Counted from the first letter of the stretch, positions 19,504 to 30,902 are shown. The stretch: 64,000 nucleotides of DNA from Chrysopilus asiliformis (GCA_964034945.1 OZ035960.1:84754148-84818147), one strand, 5' to 3'. Notes: generated by a model not told the origin, from the letters alone. Program-made: numbers and translations.

Positions 19504-22105
19504 TCATCTTATATCTTGCTCGGGGTAAGATCTTTTAAGGCGGTTAACGTGAACCCTTTTTGTTTTTTTACCTTGTAAGATAGTGACATTCTCTGGGGAA
19601 TGTACCAAAATGATTTTAAACGGACCTTTGTATATCGGCGCTAATTTTCCTGAGCGCGATTCATTTTGTAGCAGTACATCGTCGCCGATATGGAATTTGT
19701 CTGGGTTAGCTTTTTTGTCGTAGTATTTTTTTGCTCTATTTTTAGCTTCTAATAAATTTTGTCTTGCTAATTCAAACGATTTTTGCAATTTAAATCGCAG
19801 TTGTGAGTGATAGTTTTCACTGTTATACACCGGATCTGGTTTTCGTTGTAGATTACTCGGTATCTCGGCTACGAATCCGAATAGCGTTTCCATTGGCGTT
19901 AACATAGTTCCTGCGTGCTCGGTGTTATTGTATGCGAATGCGGCTGTTCTTAAAAATTCGTCCCAGTCTTGCGGATTTCCATCCATTACGCAACGTAGAT
20001 AATTTCCAAGTGTCGAGTGTTGTCGTTCCACGGCGTTGGCTTGTGGATGATAAGCTTTGGTCTGAAGCTTGTCAATGTGTAATAGCTTACAGATTTGTTT
20101 AAATAACTTACTAGTAAAGTTCGTTCCCTGGTCCGATACTATTGCCTTTGGTAACGAATATCTACTAATAATCTGTTCGAATAAGATCTTTGCCACTGTG
20201 CTTGCCTCCTGGTCTGGGATAGCAGCGAAGTCTACATACCGGGTTAAATCGTCGAGCATTGACAAAATGTATTTATTTCCGTTTTCGGTTACGGGTAGAG
20301 GGCCCACGATGTCGATATATATTTTATCAAATGGCCTTTGCGCTATTTCCGTTACTTTTAGTGGCATTTTGATGTCTCGCGATTTGTTATTTATTTGACA
20401 TTTCGGGCATTTTTTGATGTACTCCTCAATGTCTTTTTTCATACGTCGCCATTTATAATCTCGTTTAATTCTGGCATACGTTCTGTTTTTGCCGAAATGT
20501 CCGCCGAAATGTCCGCCGAACCGGGAATCATGGTAGTTTTTTAGAATTCTCTTGATCTCTATGGATTTTTCTACAGTTTTTGGGATTTCATTAGGCTGCC
20601 AGGATGGTTCCTTATCTGATTGGTTTTCGGAATCTAGGGGTGTGGTTTGGGTAGGTTGCTTATCTGGTGGTTTTTTTTCGTGCACTTTTTTTGGTTTAAT
20701 GGTTTCCGCTTCTCGGGCAGCTTTTGCTCGAGTGGTCACCAAACATGTGTTGGCATTGCTCTCTATTGGTATCCTTGATAAGCAATCCGCATTTTGATTT
20801 TCCTTGCCCGGCTTATATTGGATTTCAAAATCGAATTCCGATAATTTGTGATGAAATCTCATCATCCTAGAAGTCGTGTCTTTTATCTTCAGCACCCCTT
20901 TCAAGGGCTTATGGTCAGAAATAATTTTGAAATGGCGTCCGAGAAGGTAACATTTGAAATTTCTTGTCGCCCAGACCACCGCCAACATTTCTTTTTCCGT
21001 CGTGGAGTAATTTTTTTCAGCAGCGTTTAGTACCCTGCTAGCGTAGCTTATGGGTTGGCCTTCTTGTTCAAGAACGGCTCCTAAAGATTCACCACTAGCA
21101 TCCGTTATCACTGTGAACTCCTTGTCCCAGTTGGGGTATGTCAGCACGGGTGGGGAGATTAAGGCTGTTTTTAATTCGTTAAATGCCTGTTCGCATTTAT
21201 CGCTCCAGACAAATTTGACATCCTTTCTTAACAATTTGTTAATAGGGTTAGCGATTTTTGAGAAATTGGGTATAAATTTCCGATAATAGTTTGCTAATCC
21301 CAAGAATGACTGTACCTGTTTGACTGATTTGGGGCGCGGGTAATTTTGTGCCACTGCTACCAACCTAGGGTCTGGCTTAACGCCCGTACTAGAACAAATG
21401 TGGCCTAAATATGTGATTTCTTTTTTCAGAAATTGGCATTTGGTCGGCTGAATTTTTAGATTAGCTTCCCTGAATCGTTGGAACACCTCTCTCAATTTGG
21501 TGTGATGTTCCGTGAGATTTTTCGCACAGATAACAACATCATCTAGATACACAAAACAATGAATTCATTGTAGTCCTGATAATATTCCGTTTAGGAGCGA
21601 TTGAAAAAATGAGGGTGCCGTTTTTAAACCAAAAGGAAGTCGTTTATACTGATAGTGGCCGTAATTAAGGCTAAAAGCAGTCTTTTCTCTGTCCATGGGG
21701 TCAATTAAAACTTGATGGTAACCATTTGCTAGATCTATTGTAGTGTAATATCTTGAATGTCCCAGCTGATCGAGAATGTCTTCGATTCTAGGCAATGGGT
21801 ACACGTAAGGAATACACCCTTTATTTAATTCTCTGAAATCGACACATAATCGAAACTTTTTCGTACCATTCCCCTCGGTACTTTTTTTTGGTACCAAGAT
21901 GACTGGGAAATTGAATGGACTGAAACTTGGCTCGATGATGTCTTCTTCTAATAGTCTTTCGACTTGTTCTTTGCACTCTTTTGCATGTGCTACGGGTAGG
22001 CGGCACTGTTTTTTATTGATTAACCCTGTATTTTCCTTTAGGGGTAGTTTGAACTGTTTAATTGGGGTATATGTTAACTTATCTCCCGGCAGGTAAAAAA
22101 TATCG
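19504..22105 (-). pseudogene. Gypsy pol: reverse transcriptase, RNase H, integrase
   Basis: One frame from the RT start (LPGDKLTYTPIKQFKLPLKENTG) runs leftward with a single internal TGA at 21562-21564, just before the catalytic VYLDDVVI. It then continues 682 codons. Seen in order: RT palm (RLCVDFREL, GYHQVLI, LPFGLKTAPSFFQ, YLDD), RNase H (ITDASGESLGAVL, YSTTEKEMLAVVWA, ISDHKPL), H2C2 zinc region (ending CPKCQINNK), integrase core (DIVGPLP, SDQGTNFTSKLF, YHPQANAVERQHST) and a C-terminal strand-rich domain (GDDVLLQNE, YKGPFKI). A 4-residue tandem duplication GGHFGGHF lies before the H2C2 motif. The upstream junction at 22106 is a 1-base frameshift in an A-rich run. Confidence 0.92.
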
Positions 22106-22891
22106 TTATATTCGTAAGACAGAGTCTTTCTCTTCCCGATTGATCCCTGGGTCGAAGGGTATCGACTTTTCCATTAGTTTCAAACGTTCGGATTTACGGC
22201 TGCGTTCCTCCGAAGAACAATTTGACTTGTGAATTTCGTATTCGGTCAATGGTTCGACGTCGAGATTTAGATTTGGTAGGGTGATCTTTTCGGTAGTGAT
22301 ATTCACTATTGCCACGAATGCGGCTCCCTCTAGTGGCCTAACTATTGTATTGCTTGTAAATACACCAGGTAACAATTGTTTTTTAAAACAGACTTTATCC
22401 CCTTCCTCGGAGATCGACACTTTAATAATTTTTTCAGTGCGGGGTTCGATTATTTGTCTACCGACTATGCTAGCGAATGACAATCTTGAACTAGTTTCCA
22501 TGCGAGGAGACAGTTTTTGATTGCCAATTTTAAAATTAATTGCGGGGTTTTGGATTGCTGCCGATCTCTTCGGTATCGCTCCCGTACATTTTGATGGTGC
22601 GTTTACGGCCGTTCTTAGACAGATCTGGAGGTTATCCCTCCCGCTAGGTTGGGTTGGATTTCCACCATCCCCATTACAATCGTCAGAGCCCATGCGAGGG
22701 TTAAACGACAGTTTGGGTATAGGACCCGTGTAGTCTAATTTTGGGGCTGTACTGTTGTTTAGGTTAGCATCCTTGTAAAGGGTTCGTATTAATCTTACCT
22801 CAGAGATATTAAATTCTTCCCAGAAAATATTAGTGCTGTCTACATTATCTTCCACTGTACACCTTCTAATTACTGAACTCCTTTGAAACAT
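22106..22891 (-). pseudogene. Gypsy pol linker between protease and RT
   Basis: A 261-codon frame is joined to RT by a frameshift at about 22106. It holds the region that in errantivirus polyproteins precedes RT: a beta-rich stretch GAAFVAIVNITTEKITLPNLN and a C-terminal charged helix NCSSEERSRKSERLKLMEK leading into the LSYEYNDIF motif. The first half is Pro/Asn-rich spacer. No separate enzyme motif is seen. Confidence 0.6.
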
Positions 22892-22998
22892 ATAGTTTAT
22901 TCCCGCTCTTTCATCTCTATATACCTTTTCATTATAAGTACTCTTGACTTCTTCGATATTATTATTTAATATTTCATAGTTTTTTATTTCCTCCTTTA

Positions 22999-24045
22999 TT
23001 AGGGGCAGAGGTTTAGGGGGTTTTCTATTAGGGGCAGAGACGTAGGGGTGGGTTTTATCAGGGGCAGAGACAGGGGCAGAGACGTAGGGGTGGGTTTTAT
23101 CAGGGGCAGAGACGGGGGCAGAGACGTAGGGGTGGGTTTTATCATGGGCAGAGACGGACGCAGAGACGTAGGGGTGGGTTTTATCATGGGCAGAGACGGG
23201 GGCAGAGACAGGGGCAGAGACAGGGGCTGAGATAGGGGCAGAGACATAGGGGTGGGTTTTATTATTTCGTATATTTCTTCTTTATTTTCATTTATTTGTA
23301 TTTCTTCTTTTTCCTTATTATTCTTTACTAATAATTTAATATTCTTTATTTCATATCTCGATACTTCCTTCAAGGTACTTATCTCTTTTATTCTTTCTTC
23401 TCGGTTTAACTTTTCCCTGTAGTGTTCAGTAATTTTCAACGTGTTCTGTGCTTTTTCTAGGAATTGTGTCAATGTTGTTATTCCCTTTATCATATTTTCC
23501 TTTATGTGCTTAAAGTCCTGTGTTTTTACTGTGTTGCAGACCTTATTTGTAATTTCATTTTCTACGTAATTTTGCAATATTTGTTGTGGTATTTTTACTT
23601 TTGAATTACTAACGGTGTCGGTTACTGTATGCAAAATTGTTTCCGTCGGCTGTACATCGAAATTAACATGTCCGAAAAGGTTACTTGGTTGTTTGGGCAC
23701 AGGAATCTCATCTTGAATTATTAATTTGTTTTGAATGGCGTCTATTATTGTTCTATTTTTTAAGAATTGCGCCCCGAGTATGCCGTCAGCCGGTATTGAA
23801 TCTGTATCGTAAATTACATTAAACTTACAATGATTTTTTTCCGATCCTGTAAGTATTTTCGCTTCGCATGTTCCAATGGATTTTTCGTGGGCTCCGAAAA
23901 TTCCCTTGATAATTATTTGGTCTTGAACTTGGATCGGTATTGTTTCATCTACTTTGCTTAACTTGATAAGATTGCAAGCCGATCCAGTGTCTATTAAAAA
24001 CAACGAGGACGGTGCCTTGCCCACATCCAAGTTAACCTTGACCAT
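22999..24045 (-). pseudogene. Gypsy protease region with repetitive Pro/Leu tail
   Basis: This 348-codon frame starts with the retropepsin motif LFLIDTGSACNLI (about residues 15-27) and a second strand ADGILGAQFL. It is the aspartic protease that would mature Gag-Pol. The middle is lysine/glutamate-rich. The last 90 residues are a tandem array of [13 protein letters not shown] units encoded by the minisatellite at 23000-23260. It follows gag by a frameshift-type overlap near 24130-24045. Confidence 0.8.
23000..23260. repeat. Coding minisatellite (GGGGCAGAGAC-type units)
   Basis: The plus strand shows repeated blocks of GGGGCAGAGACG and TAGGGGTGGGTTTTATCA in higher-order units of about 36-48 bp. 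All changes keep the minus frame open, giving repeated Pro-Thr-Ser-Leu-Pro and Leu-Ser-Leu-Pro peptides. Confidence 0.9.
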
Positions 24046-24127
24046 GAATTTTTCTGATATATCAATTACATTTTTTGTTGTAGTTTTGTCCGTTTGTTGT
24101 TGCCATTTCGTCGTTTGTTGATCTTGT

Positions 24128-24916
24128 TTAATGCACTGTTTGTTGATCTTGTTTTATTGAATCCGAGGTGTTTGTAGCAGTGGCCGCTGTGCTCCCGGGC
24201 TGCTGTCCCCCGTTTCCCTGACGGTTCTCCGCTAAATATTTTTTCAAGCAATTGTCTGTGGAATGATCTGACGTGTTACAGAATTGGCAGAACAAAACTA
24301 ATCTTTCTTCTTGGGTGTGTTGTTGTGCCATTCTAACTGTTTGTTGTGGAGTACTACAGTTCGCTACGGTGTGTCCATATCCCTTACATCTGGTGCAAAA
24401 TGTTTGGTTTTGCTTGGTCCTACAATCTCTTTCGATGTGGCCCCTTTTTCCGCAAAAATTGCAATTTATTGGTTGTCTTGGCCCAATATTTGTTCTAAAT
24501 TGTGAATTTTGTTGCGAACTTTGTGTCGGTTGGTAATTTTGAGCATTTTGTGGTCCTGTGTTATCTCGTTGCCAGTTCCCATTTTGATTTCCGTTTCCAT
24601 TTCTATTCCAATTCGTATTGTTGTTTTCATTCCAGCTCATTGAGGATCTTGAGGGACCTGCTATGTTAGACCTATTTACCGCTCGTTCCAAAAACATTGC
24701 CTCCTCTTTAATTTCTCTTAGGGTGCTAGCTCTGTTACTTATTAGCAGAGTTTTAATTTGGCTGTTATTTATTCCATTTTTAAATGTCCAAATTACATCA
24801 TTTTCTGCTTCCTTAAGCAAAGCTTCGTGACCTGTCGGGTATTCTGTTGCCACATTATTCTTTATTTCTTCGAGGATGGCTGACATTCTTGTCCCGAACT
24901 CTTGTCCCGAACTCAA
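24128..24916 (-). pseudogene. Gypsy Gag with two CCHC knuckles
   Basis: A 262-codon frame with no ATG at its 5' edge. The C-terminal half of capsid (ALLKEAENDVIWTFKNGI) is followed by an Asn/Gln-rich linker and two zinc knuckles, CNFCGKRGHIERDC and CTRCKGYGHTVANC, plus a third Cys-rich CQFCNTSDHSTDNC. Gag forms the particle and binds genomic RNA. A 13-bp tandem duplication (GTTCGGGACAAGA) sits at about 24892-24917. The N-terminal matrix region is not recognisable upstream. Confidence 0.85.
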
Positions 24917-25663
24917 GAAAACTTTTATTCTCGGTACCTGTTACACGTTTGATTTTATTGTTTTATGCTGTAAGGGCAAGAGTTTTCCAATAACATAATC
25001 GAACACTAGAAATTTTAACACGAGACATGAGAAAAATTTTGTGTGGAATTACTGTTCAAATCTTTCCAAACTAACTCACACTTGTAATTCGAACATAACA
25101 AAAAATTAAAAATTTCGACATGTGGTTTGGATCATTTTTTTTTTTTTTTTGTTTTTAACACGTCATTTGTGGAAAAAATGAGTGTTTGTTTATAAAAAAT
25201 TATGTTAAAATTATGTTGCATAAAAATTTAATACAACATTATTTTGTATCACTTATATATTTTGAAAAAAAAACTATTTGTACTTACGGTTTCGTTTTTG
25301 TCGTCTCCGCAACTTCTCGTGGTGATTCTCCTCACGTTTCCGCTTTTAGTAGCAATTCTTTTTTTCACTTTTTCGATTTCTGTAACATTTTCTTTAATTC
25401 TCCATTTCTTAAGTATTTAGAATTCTATTTCACTTTTTTATTTTTTGTAGTATTTTTCTTCACTGTTTGTAGTATTTTTTTTTCTTTTCACTAGTACTTT
25501 TACACTTTATCCAAATGTTCGCAGCAACTTTACTCTTTTCTGTTTGATTTACTGGCTGCGTTGTTTTACTGGAAATTCTCGTCACGACTTTCGCTTTCAC
25601 TTCACTGATTCTTTCACTTTGCTATATCACTGGCTACGTTCTAAATCCGCAGCTAAAACTTTT

Positions 25664-25675
25664 CCGGCTGCGTCA
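25664..25675 (-). promoter_or_regulatory. Errantivirus-like primer-binding site
   Basis: The minus strand reads TGACGCAGCCGG, 3 bases inside the 5' LTR. It resembles the TGGCGCAGTCGG primer sites of the 17.6/297 group, which use tRNA-Ser, with two differences. The tRNA assignment is inference. Confidence 0.55.
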
Positions 25676-25678
25676 AAA

Positions 25679-26031
25679 TGTTGTGGTCCGAGTTTAACAA
25701 TGGGAGTTAAGGGAGCAAAATAACAACACGAATTACTTTAATTAAACTTTATTCGACTACTTTTTACTTCGAACGTTAACACAAATCTAAAAACCAACTT
25801 ACTGCTAGCCTAATTCTAGCTGGTGAGGAATGTCGAGTCGGCACTCTTTTTGTGTCTCACGGTGTGCACCTTCAGGTGCACATTTATTCCAACGTGAGTT
25901 TTGAAGGTCGGGTGGTGTGGTCACATGTCGAGTCAGCGGTTTCACTGACTGGACGTAATCACAAATAGGGTTGGATATCTGTCTCTAATTTGCAACGGGA
26001 TATCCGACTCATCACCGGGAAATATCCGCTG
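25679..26031 (-). repeat. 5' LTR of errantivirus-like element (slightly truncated)
   Basis: This aligns over its length with the inverted LTR at 35585-35986. Shared blocks include GTCGAGTCAGCGGTTTCACTG, GGATATC..GTCTCTAA and AGGTGCACA. Compared with that LTR it lacks the first 9-10 bases at its upstream edge, where it joins the unidentified gene at 26032. A TTTATT motif (rev. AATAAA) lies near the inner end. Confidence 0.85.
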
Positions 26032-26230
26032 TTGCCCGAAAAAACTACAAGGATACTATCATGAGACAATACCCCTGTAGCAACCCAGCTGCCGAGAAAA
26101 ATTTCAAACGAGGTCCGAGCAACCTCAACGTCAGGATTCATCATCATATTGTAAATCCATCTGCGGAGTAGAACGTATACGGACTCCGAACATATGATCC
26201 AGTGTCCATTCAATGAACGTGCAACCAGGG
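26032..26230 (-). pseudogene. Unidentified gene copy 1, distal part
   Basis: The frame (26213 leftward) encodes a peptide with HWIICSESVYVLLRR and ATGVLSHDSILVVFSGNSG. It aligns with the copy at 34938-35400, which has HWVVCAEVVYCVLRP and ATRVLSCHSLLVMFSESNG. Its upstream part lies on the other side of the small LTR element (27788-27880, FYLHSDVPLV), so one gene was split. The downstream end is cut by the LTR at 26031. Conservation between two diverged copies suggests a real former protein, but I do not recognise the family. It could be host, viral or retroelement-derived. Confidence 0.5.
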
Positions 26231-26708
26231 TGTTGTGGTCCGAGTCAATAACGAAAACACTGATTCTTTTTTTTATAATCCTTTTTTATTTCTGATACTT
26301 ATACTTATTACACGACTGACTTTCTTGAGGTCGAACTGCAATTTTTACTATGACTCAAACTGTACTTTTTCTGAGTTCTGCCCGAACTTTCTGGATCGCG
26401 ACCGAAACCCAACTCAACTCAACTCGAACTCAACTGAAACTCTACTGAACTGGCCGTAGTCGCCAGCAGTAACCAACGCTTCGAAAAAATGCTGAGTCGG
26501 TCGCGTCGCTCTTATCAGTTCTGTAATTAGAACTGTTTAGGCGTCGCGACCGAACTCATGCACTTGTCAGATGAAGTGGTTGTTTACTCGTTTTATGCTG
26601 ACTCAATCGCGTCACATCACGTCTACTGCAATTTGAGACGTTTTGTACCACGATTGAATCAGCCAGTCGTGGGAAAGGAATGTGATGGTCTTTTCGTTGG
26701 CCATCACA
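26231..26708 (-). repeat. TRIM-like element LTR (3')
   Basis: A 478-bp direct repeat of 27310-27787. Only one difference is obvious by eye (AGCAGTAACC versus AGCAGCAACC). The frames it contains recur identically in the other LTR and are not genes. Confidence 0.92.
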
Positions 26709-27309
26709 TGCCTCCCCCTCCAGACAAGTCTTCGCAGAAGACGCACCACCGGGCGACGGAAGGGAGAGAATGAAGCGATACCATTAAAAAAATTTTTTTT
26801 TTGCTTCCCGCACTCTGATCCTTTTTTGTATTCCATAGGTCGTTCAAATGCCTATCTTTATTGATGGCTGAACCCTTTGGTTCTCGACGATTACGGGAGT
26901 GCTTCTTGCTACTTCCCTCTTGAAAAATATTTTATATGTATATCTCTTTTTTTTTTTTATACCGAACGCCTTGGAAAAAAAATTTCTGGATGCTTAGCGG
27001 GGGTTGGTTCACTTTACACCCTCCCCTATCCCATCCCCCCGGCGGAACTCCTCCTCGCTGAACCATGGTTGGCGCTAACGACCCCGGCCACCTCATGTTG
27101 GAATTTATGATAAAAAAAAAACTGTTTCAATTGTCAATGTCCACGTGCAATGGTGACAAGATCTAGTAAAAAACCAATCAACCGGGTCGAAATGGATTTT
27201 TTTTTTTAAATTGAGTCTATAATAAAATTTGGAAAGTTCTCGAGGTTTTATAAGCAGTTCGATTAGCTCAATTACATTTTCAATTATAATTCTTAGTTAT
27301 TTATAATAT

Positions 27310-27787
27310 TGTTGTGGTCCGAGTCAATAACGAAAACACTGATTCTTTTTTTTATAATCCTTTTTTATTTCTGATACTTATACTTATTACACGACTGACT
27401 TTCTTGAGGTCGAACTGCAATTTTTACTATGACTCAAACTGTACTTTTTCTGAGTTCTGCCCGAACTTTCTGGATCGCGACCGAAACCCAACTCAACTCA
27501 ACTCGAACTCAACTGAAACTCTACTGAACTGGCCGTAGTCGCCAGCAGCAACCAACGCTTCGAAAAAATGCTGAGTCGGTCGCGTCGCTCTTATCAGTTC
27601 TGTAATTAGAACTGTTTAGGCGTCGCGACCGAACTCATGCACTTGTCAGATGAAGTGGTTGTTTACTCGTTTTATGCTGACTCAATCGCGTCACATCACG
27701 TCTACTGCAATTTGAGACGTTTTGTACCACGATTGAATCAGCCAGTCGTGGGAAAGGAATGTGATGGTCTTTTCGTTGGCCATCACA
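27310..27787 (-). repeat. TRIM-like element LTR (5')
   Basis: Partner of 26231-26708. It ends in GGACCACAACA on the minus strand, like the errantivirus-like LTRs at 25679 and 35986. Confidence 0.92.
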
Positions 27788-27880
27788 AGGGGCACGTCGG
27801 AATGGAGATAAAACTCACCATCGGGGGGTCCAAAACTAAAAACAATTTCAAACCTAAAAATGAAACGAAGTAAATTAATA
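27788..27880 (-). pseudogene. Unidentified gene copy 1, proximal part
   Basis: The minus frame reads GPPDGEFYLHSDVPLV up to the insertion point of the TRIM-like element and resumes beyond it at 26230. It corresponds to YPEGGFYLTSEKPLVAHS in the second copy at about 35330-35390. Further upstream the sequence becomes AT-rich and unreadable. Confidence 0.5.
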
Positions 27881-28600
27881 AAAAAAAAAAATATATATAC
27901 CATAATTGGATTAAAGAAAATTAGTAACAACTATAATTATTATATAAAAAAAAAATAAAACATAACAATTGTAACCCTTATAAACACAAAAAAAAAGAAA
28001 CAAAAATAAGAACAAAAAAAAAAAGAGAAAAAAAAAATTATTACTTAAAATTAAAACCCAAAATTAATACGAATTAGAATAATTATCAAAAACAAAAAAA
28101 AACACAATGATAACATAGCATTAGATAAAATAAGGAAAGGTTCAAACAAAAGAAAAATAAAATTATATATGTCAAAAAAAAGAGAAGAAAAAATGAATAA
28201 AAAATATATAATTCGAAAAACACATTTAACATAAAACATTTTGTGGAAAAACCACAATAGAACCGTTTAAGCAATAGAACCGTTTAAGCAAAGTAAAATT
28301 TGGTTAGTAACAAAAACACAATAGAACCGTTTAAGCAAAGTAAAATTTTTCGAAAAAAAAACACAACTAAAAACACATTTAACATAAAACAGTTAAATAA
28401 TACCCCCAATAAGTTAATTAAAAAAAAAGAGTAATAGAAAAAAAACCCAAAGTAAAAGAACAAATGACCTTACATTTTAATATTTGATGAAACGTTCGCG
28501 GTTAAAGATACAAAACACAACTGTCGTGAAAATTCTTTCAACCTAGATGCTTAAGTTTAATGATACAATAAGAAGTCAAAATTAAAAAACAAAAAATAAA
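27881..28600. other. A-rich region with short repeats
   Basis: Extremely A-rich on the plus strand, with no gene seen. A 19-bp motif AATAGAACCGTTTAAGCAA occurs three times at 28256-28340. The minus-strand hydrophobic frames are products of base composition. Confidence 0.6.
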
Positions 28601-30265
28601 AACATAAATACTTACTCTGATAATAAATGCAACATGGTATACAAAAAACAGCTCGATCAACATGAAAACCTTCGGAATTGAGGCATTTCATTATTTCCGT
28701 TAAGGTAGAATGGCATCTCTCGATTTATATGAATATGAAATTATATGAAGTTCGTTCTCCATCATTGAAATTATATAAATGGAATTGAATGATTTTTCAT
28801 TACACATAAAACGATTGCACCTTAATGATTTCACTGGACTTTTTCCGATCACAATTAATAAGTTTTACACGAATAATAAATTAAACGAAAAAACATAAAA
28901 ACTATTACGGTCTAACCTTGAATGCATTTCGAATCTGTTCGATTCATCATCAGCATCGCGATTGATCGTCAGTCATTCCATCCTTCGGCAAGTAAATAGA
29001 TAGGAATCTATGTTACCGTTGTCTTTGTTTAGTGCATTACGGTCATTTTTAATATAAAAGCTTTCGTAGCCATCCAACAATTTTTCGTCATTAACTTGTT
29101 TTACAAGTTCAACATTGTTTATATTGACATCATGTCCATTCGTCAGTACATGTTCAGCAATTGCTGATTTTGTCGCTTGATTATTTTTAATATATGTCAA
29201 ATGTTCTTTAAAACGTTTTGCAATAGTCCTTTTTGTTTGTCCGTAATATTTTCGTTCGCAATTGTCACACTTTATCGAATAAATTCCCGATTTTTCGAGT
29301 GTTTTAATTTTGTCTTTTGGATTACTTAGCACATTAGATAATTTGTTGTTGCTTTTATATACAATTTGTAAGTCATATTCGTTAAATTTTTGTTTTAATT
29401 TGTAAGTTATTTCGGGCACAAAAGACATTGAAACTCTCTTCTTTTGGTTTTTGTCATTATTTAAGGTGAAGAATGTCGAACAATTTTCACGAAAAACTTT
29501 CTTTGAGTGTTTTTTGATTAGTGAATCTACTAGATTATCGTCATACCCGTTGATTTTTGCAACATTCTTAATGTGTTCGTATTCCTTTCGGTAATCATTT
29601 ATCGACAATGGCAGTTTACACAGTCTATGGACAAAAGAATGATATGCGGCTTTTTTATGTTGCACATGACAGTGAGAATCATTTGTAATTGTTCTTGTGG
29701 TACTTGTAGGTTTGTGGTATATTCCAAATTCAATTTTTCCTTTATTCTTTCTTAATAACAAGTCTAAGAACGGTAACTCATTATTAGATTCTTTCTCGAA
29801 TGTGAATTTTCTTGAATTGAATTGATTATTTAAAATGTCAATTGTTTTTTCGATTTCATCTTCTCTTATAACCGCGAACACATCGTCAACATAACGCCAC
29901 CATATCCGTGGAAGCAATTTTTGTTCTTTTAAGTTCATTTCAAATAATGACATAAATAATTCCGCAATTAATGGTGACAATGGATTGCCCATGCTTGTAC
30001 CTTTGCTTACTTTGTAATAATTGTCGCGGAACATAAACACATTTTGTTGCATGCAAATTTTAGCCACTCTTCATACACAATTCTCTTTTCTTTTGGCACT
30101 TTTACTGAGACTAAATATTTTTTGAGGGCTTTAAGAGCTACGTCAACGGGTATACTAGGAAACAATGAACACACATCGAATGAAATCATTATTTCATTAT
30201 CCTCCAATGTAACATTTTTTGTTTTCTCAACGAAGTCATACGAGTTTCTAACAGATAAACTATTA
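28601..30265 (-). mobile_element. Penelope-like element, 5' truncated
   Basis: It contains an RT and a GIY-YIG endonuclease domain in Penelope order. At about 30265 it joins an integrase fragment, so it is 5' truncated and sits inside an older LTR element. The 3' boundary is approximate. Downstream of the stop at 28973 are short inverted motifs around CATCATCAGCATCGCGATTGATC. Confidence 0.8.
28973..30265 (-). pseudogene. Penelope reverse transcriptase with GIY-YIG endonuclease
   Basis: The proximal frame (30265-30007, NSYDFVEKT then MISFDVCSLFPSIPVDVAL) is joined by a frameshift near 30060 to a 364-codon frame ending at 28973. The RT shows the FDVCSLFPSIP block, GTSMGNPLSPLIAELFM and the catalytic WWRYVDDVFAVI (about residues 56-67 of the long frame). 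The C-terminal GIY-YIG nuclease spans residues of about 261-345, with GIYSIKCDNC, KYYGQTKRTIAKRFKEH and the conserved Arg and His. The Cys pair before the YYG motif (CDNCERKYYG) is typical of Penelope. One frameshift and a missing N terminus make it inactive. Confidence 0.92.
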
Positions 30266-30700
30266 ATTTTTCATTGTCTAGAATAACAATTTCGGGAATA
30301 GAAAAGAAGAACAAAATATCTCGTAATGGTCTTCGTATGTCTTTAATAGATCTTGATTTTATCACACAAGTTTTAACGTATTTAGTAAATTTGTCAATTG
30401 CGGTTAGCACTAAATGTTTTTCCATGCTAAACAGATCTAAGTGAATTGTCCTGGATAATTGGGTTTGGGGTTGGATTTAGAGCATACAGTTTTTCACAAG
30501 TCTTTTAATCTGGTGACTCATTTTGCGATAGTAAAATTTTTCCAGTAGTTGAAGTCTGTTTTCTTCTGGATTTCTATGTGCTCTACGCTGTTCTCTCATT
30601 ACTTTTCTCGTCTTGGTCCTCGTGTTGTGATACCTTAATTTCATTCAGCGTGGTTAGCTAGAATGTCACTTGGTGCTTGTTGACGATTCACTTCAATATG
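30266..30700 (-). pseudogene. LTR-retrotransposon integrase fragment
   Basis: A frame from 30425 reads HLVLTAIDKFTKYVKTCVIKS and FFSIPEIVILDNEK, which corresponds to the first two catalytic blocks of a Gypsy-type integrase. It is cut at the second block by the Penelope insertion at about 30265. Rightward, degenerate frames rich in Arg/Glu look like the linker region of pol but contain stops. It may belong with the primer-site remnant at 30903-30921. Confidence 0.7.
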
Positions 30701-30895
30701 TACGTTATTCTGTTCTTAGCAAAAATTACGTATTTTAATGCGTTTTTTTGTTACCACTTTTAGTTTCTAATGCACTAATCAATTTTGTATTGTTACGGAT
30801 ATTAATTTGTATTATCAACAGTATTATGATATTTATAAACTGTGCATTGATCACTTATAGTATTTTTGGTTAAATACTTAAAATGCGACACTAAC
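30701..30895. other. AT-rich leader-like sequence
   Basis: No frame or repeat of note. It lies between the pol fragment and the primer-binding-site motif and may be leader DNA of the same dead element. Confidence 0.3.
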
Positions 30896-30902
30896 ACAAG
30901 CT

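Larger units (their letters stand above)
18453..26031 (-). mobile_element. Errantivirus-like Gypsy retrotransposon, decayed, 3' LTR missing
   Basis: Read on the minus strand: 5' LTR 26031-25679, primer site 25675-25664, gag 24916-24128, protease 24045-22999, pol 22891-19504, and a spliced third ORF 19202-18453. No 3' LTR is found; the left side is cut off by the Harbinger element. Several frameshifts and a stop inactivate pol. Confidence 0.85.
26231..27787 (-). mobile_element. Small non-autonomous LTR element (TRIM-like)
   Basis: Two 478-bp LTRs (26231-26708 and 27310-27787) bracket only 601 bp of internal sequence without coding capacity. A 4-bp target duplication AGGG lies at 26227-26230 and 27788-27791. 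On the minus strand the LTRs run from TGTGATGG to CGGACCACAACA. A purine tract GGAGGGGGAGG sits at 26711-26721. I could not identify a clear primer site at 27309. Confidence 0.9.

Noticed and set aside
23048..23230. Plus-strand Gly/Arg/Asp repeat ORF ([14 protein letters not shown])
   Set aside because: Antisense of the coding minisatellite; repeats with unit length a multiple of three open several frames at once.
26235..26773. Plus-strand frames of 74 and 71-78 codons repeated at 27314 and 27637
   Set aside because: They recur because they lie in the two LTRs of the TRIM-like element; no motif or start context suggests expression.
28051..28274. Hydrophobic minus-strand frames
   Set aside because: Phe/Leu/Ile runs come from poly-A-rich DNA; not a membrane protein gene.
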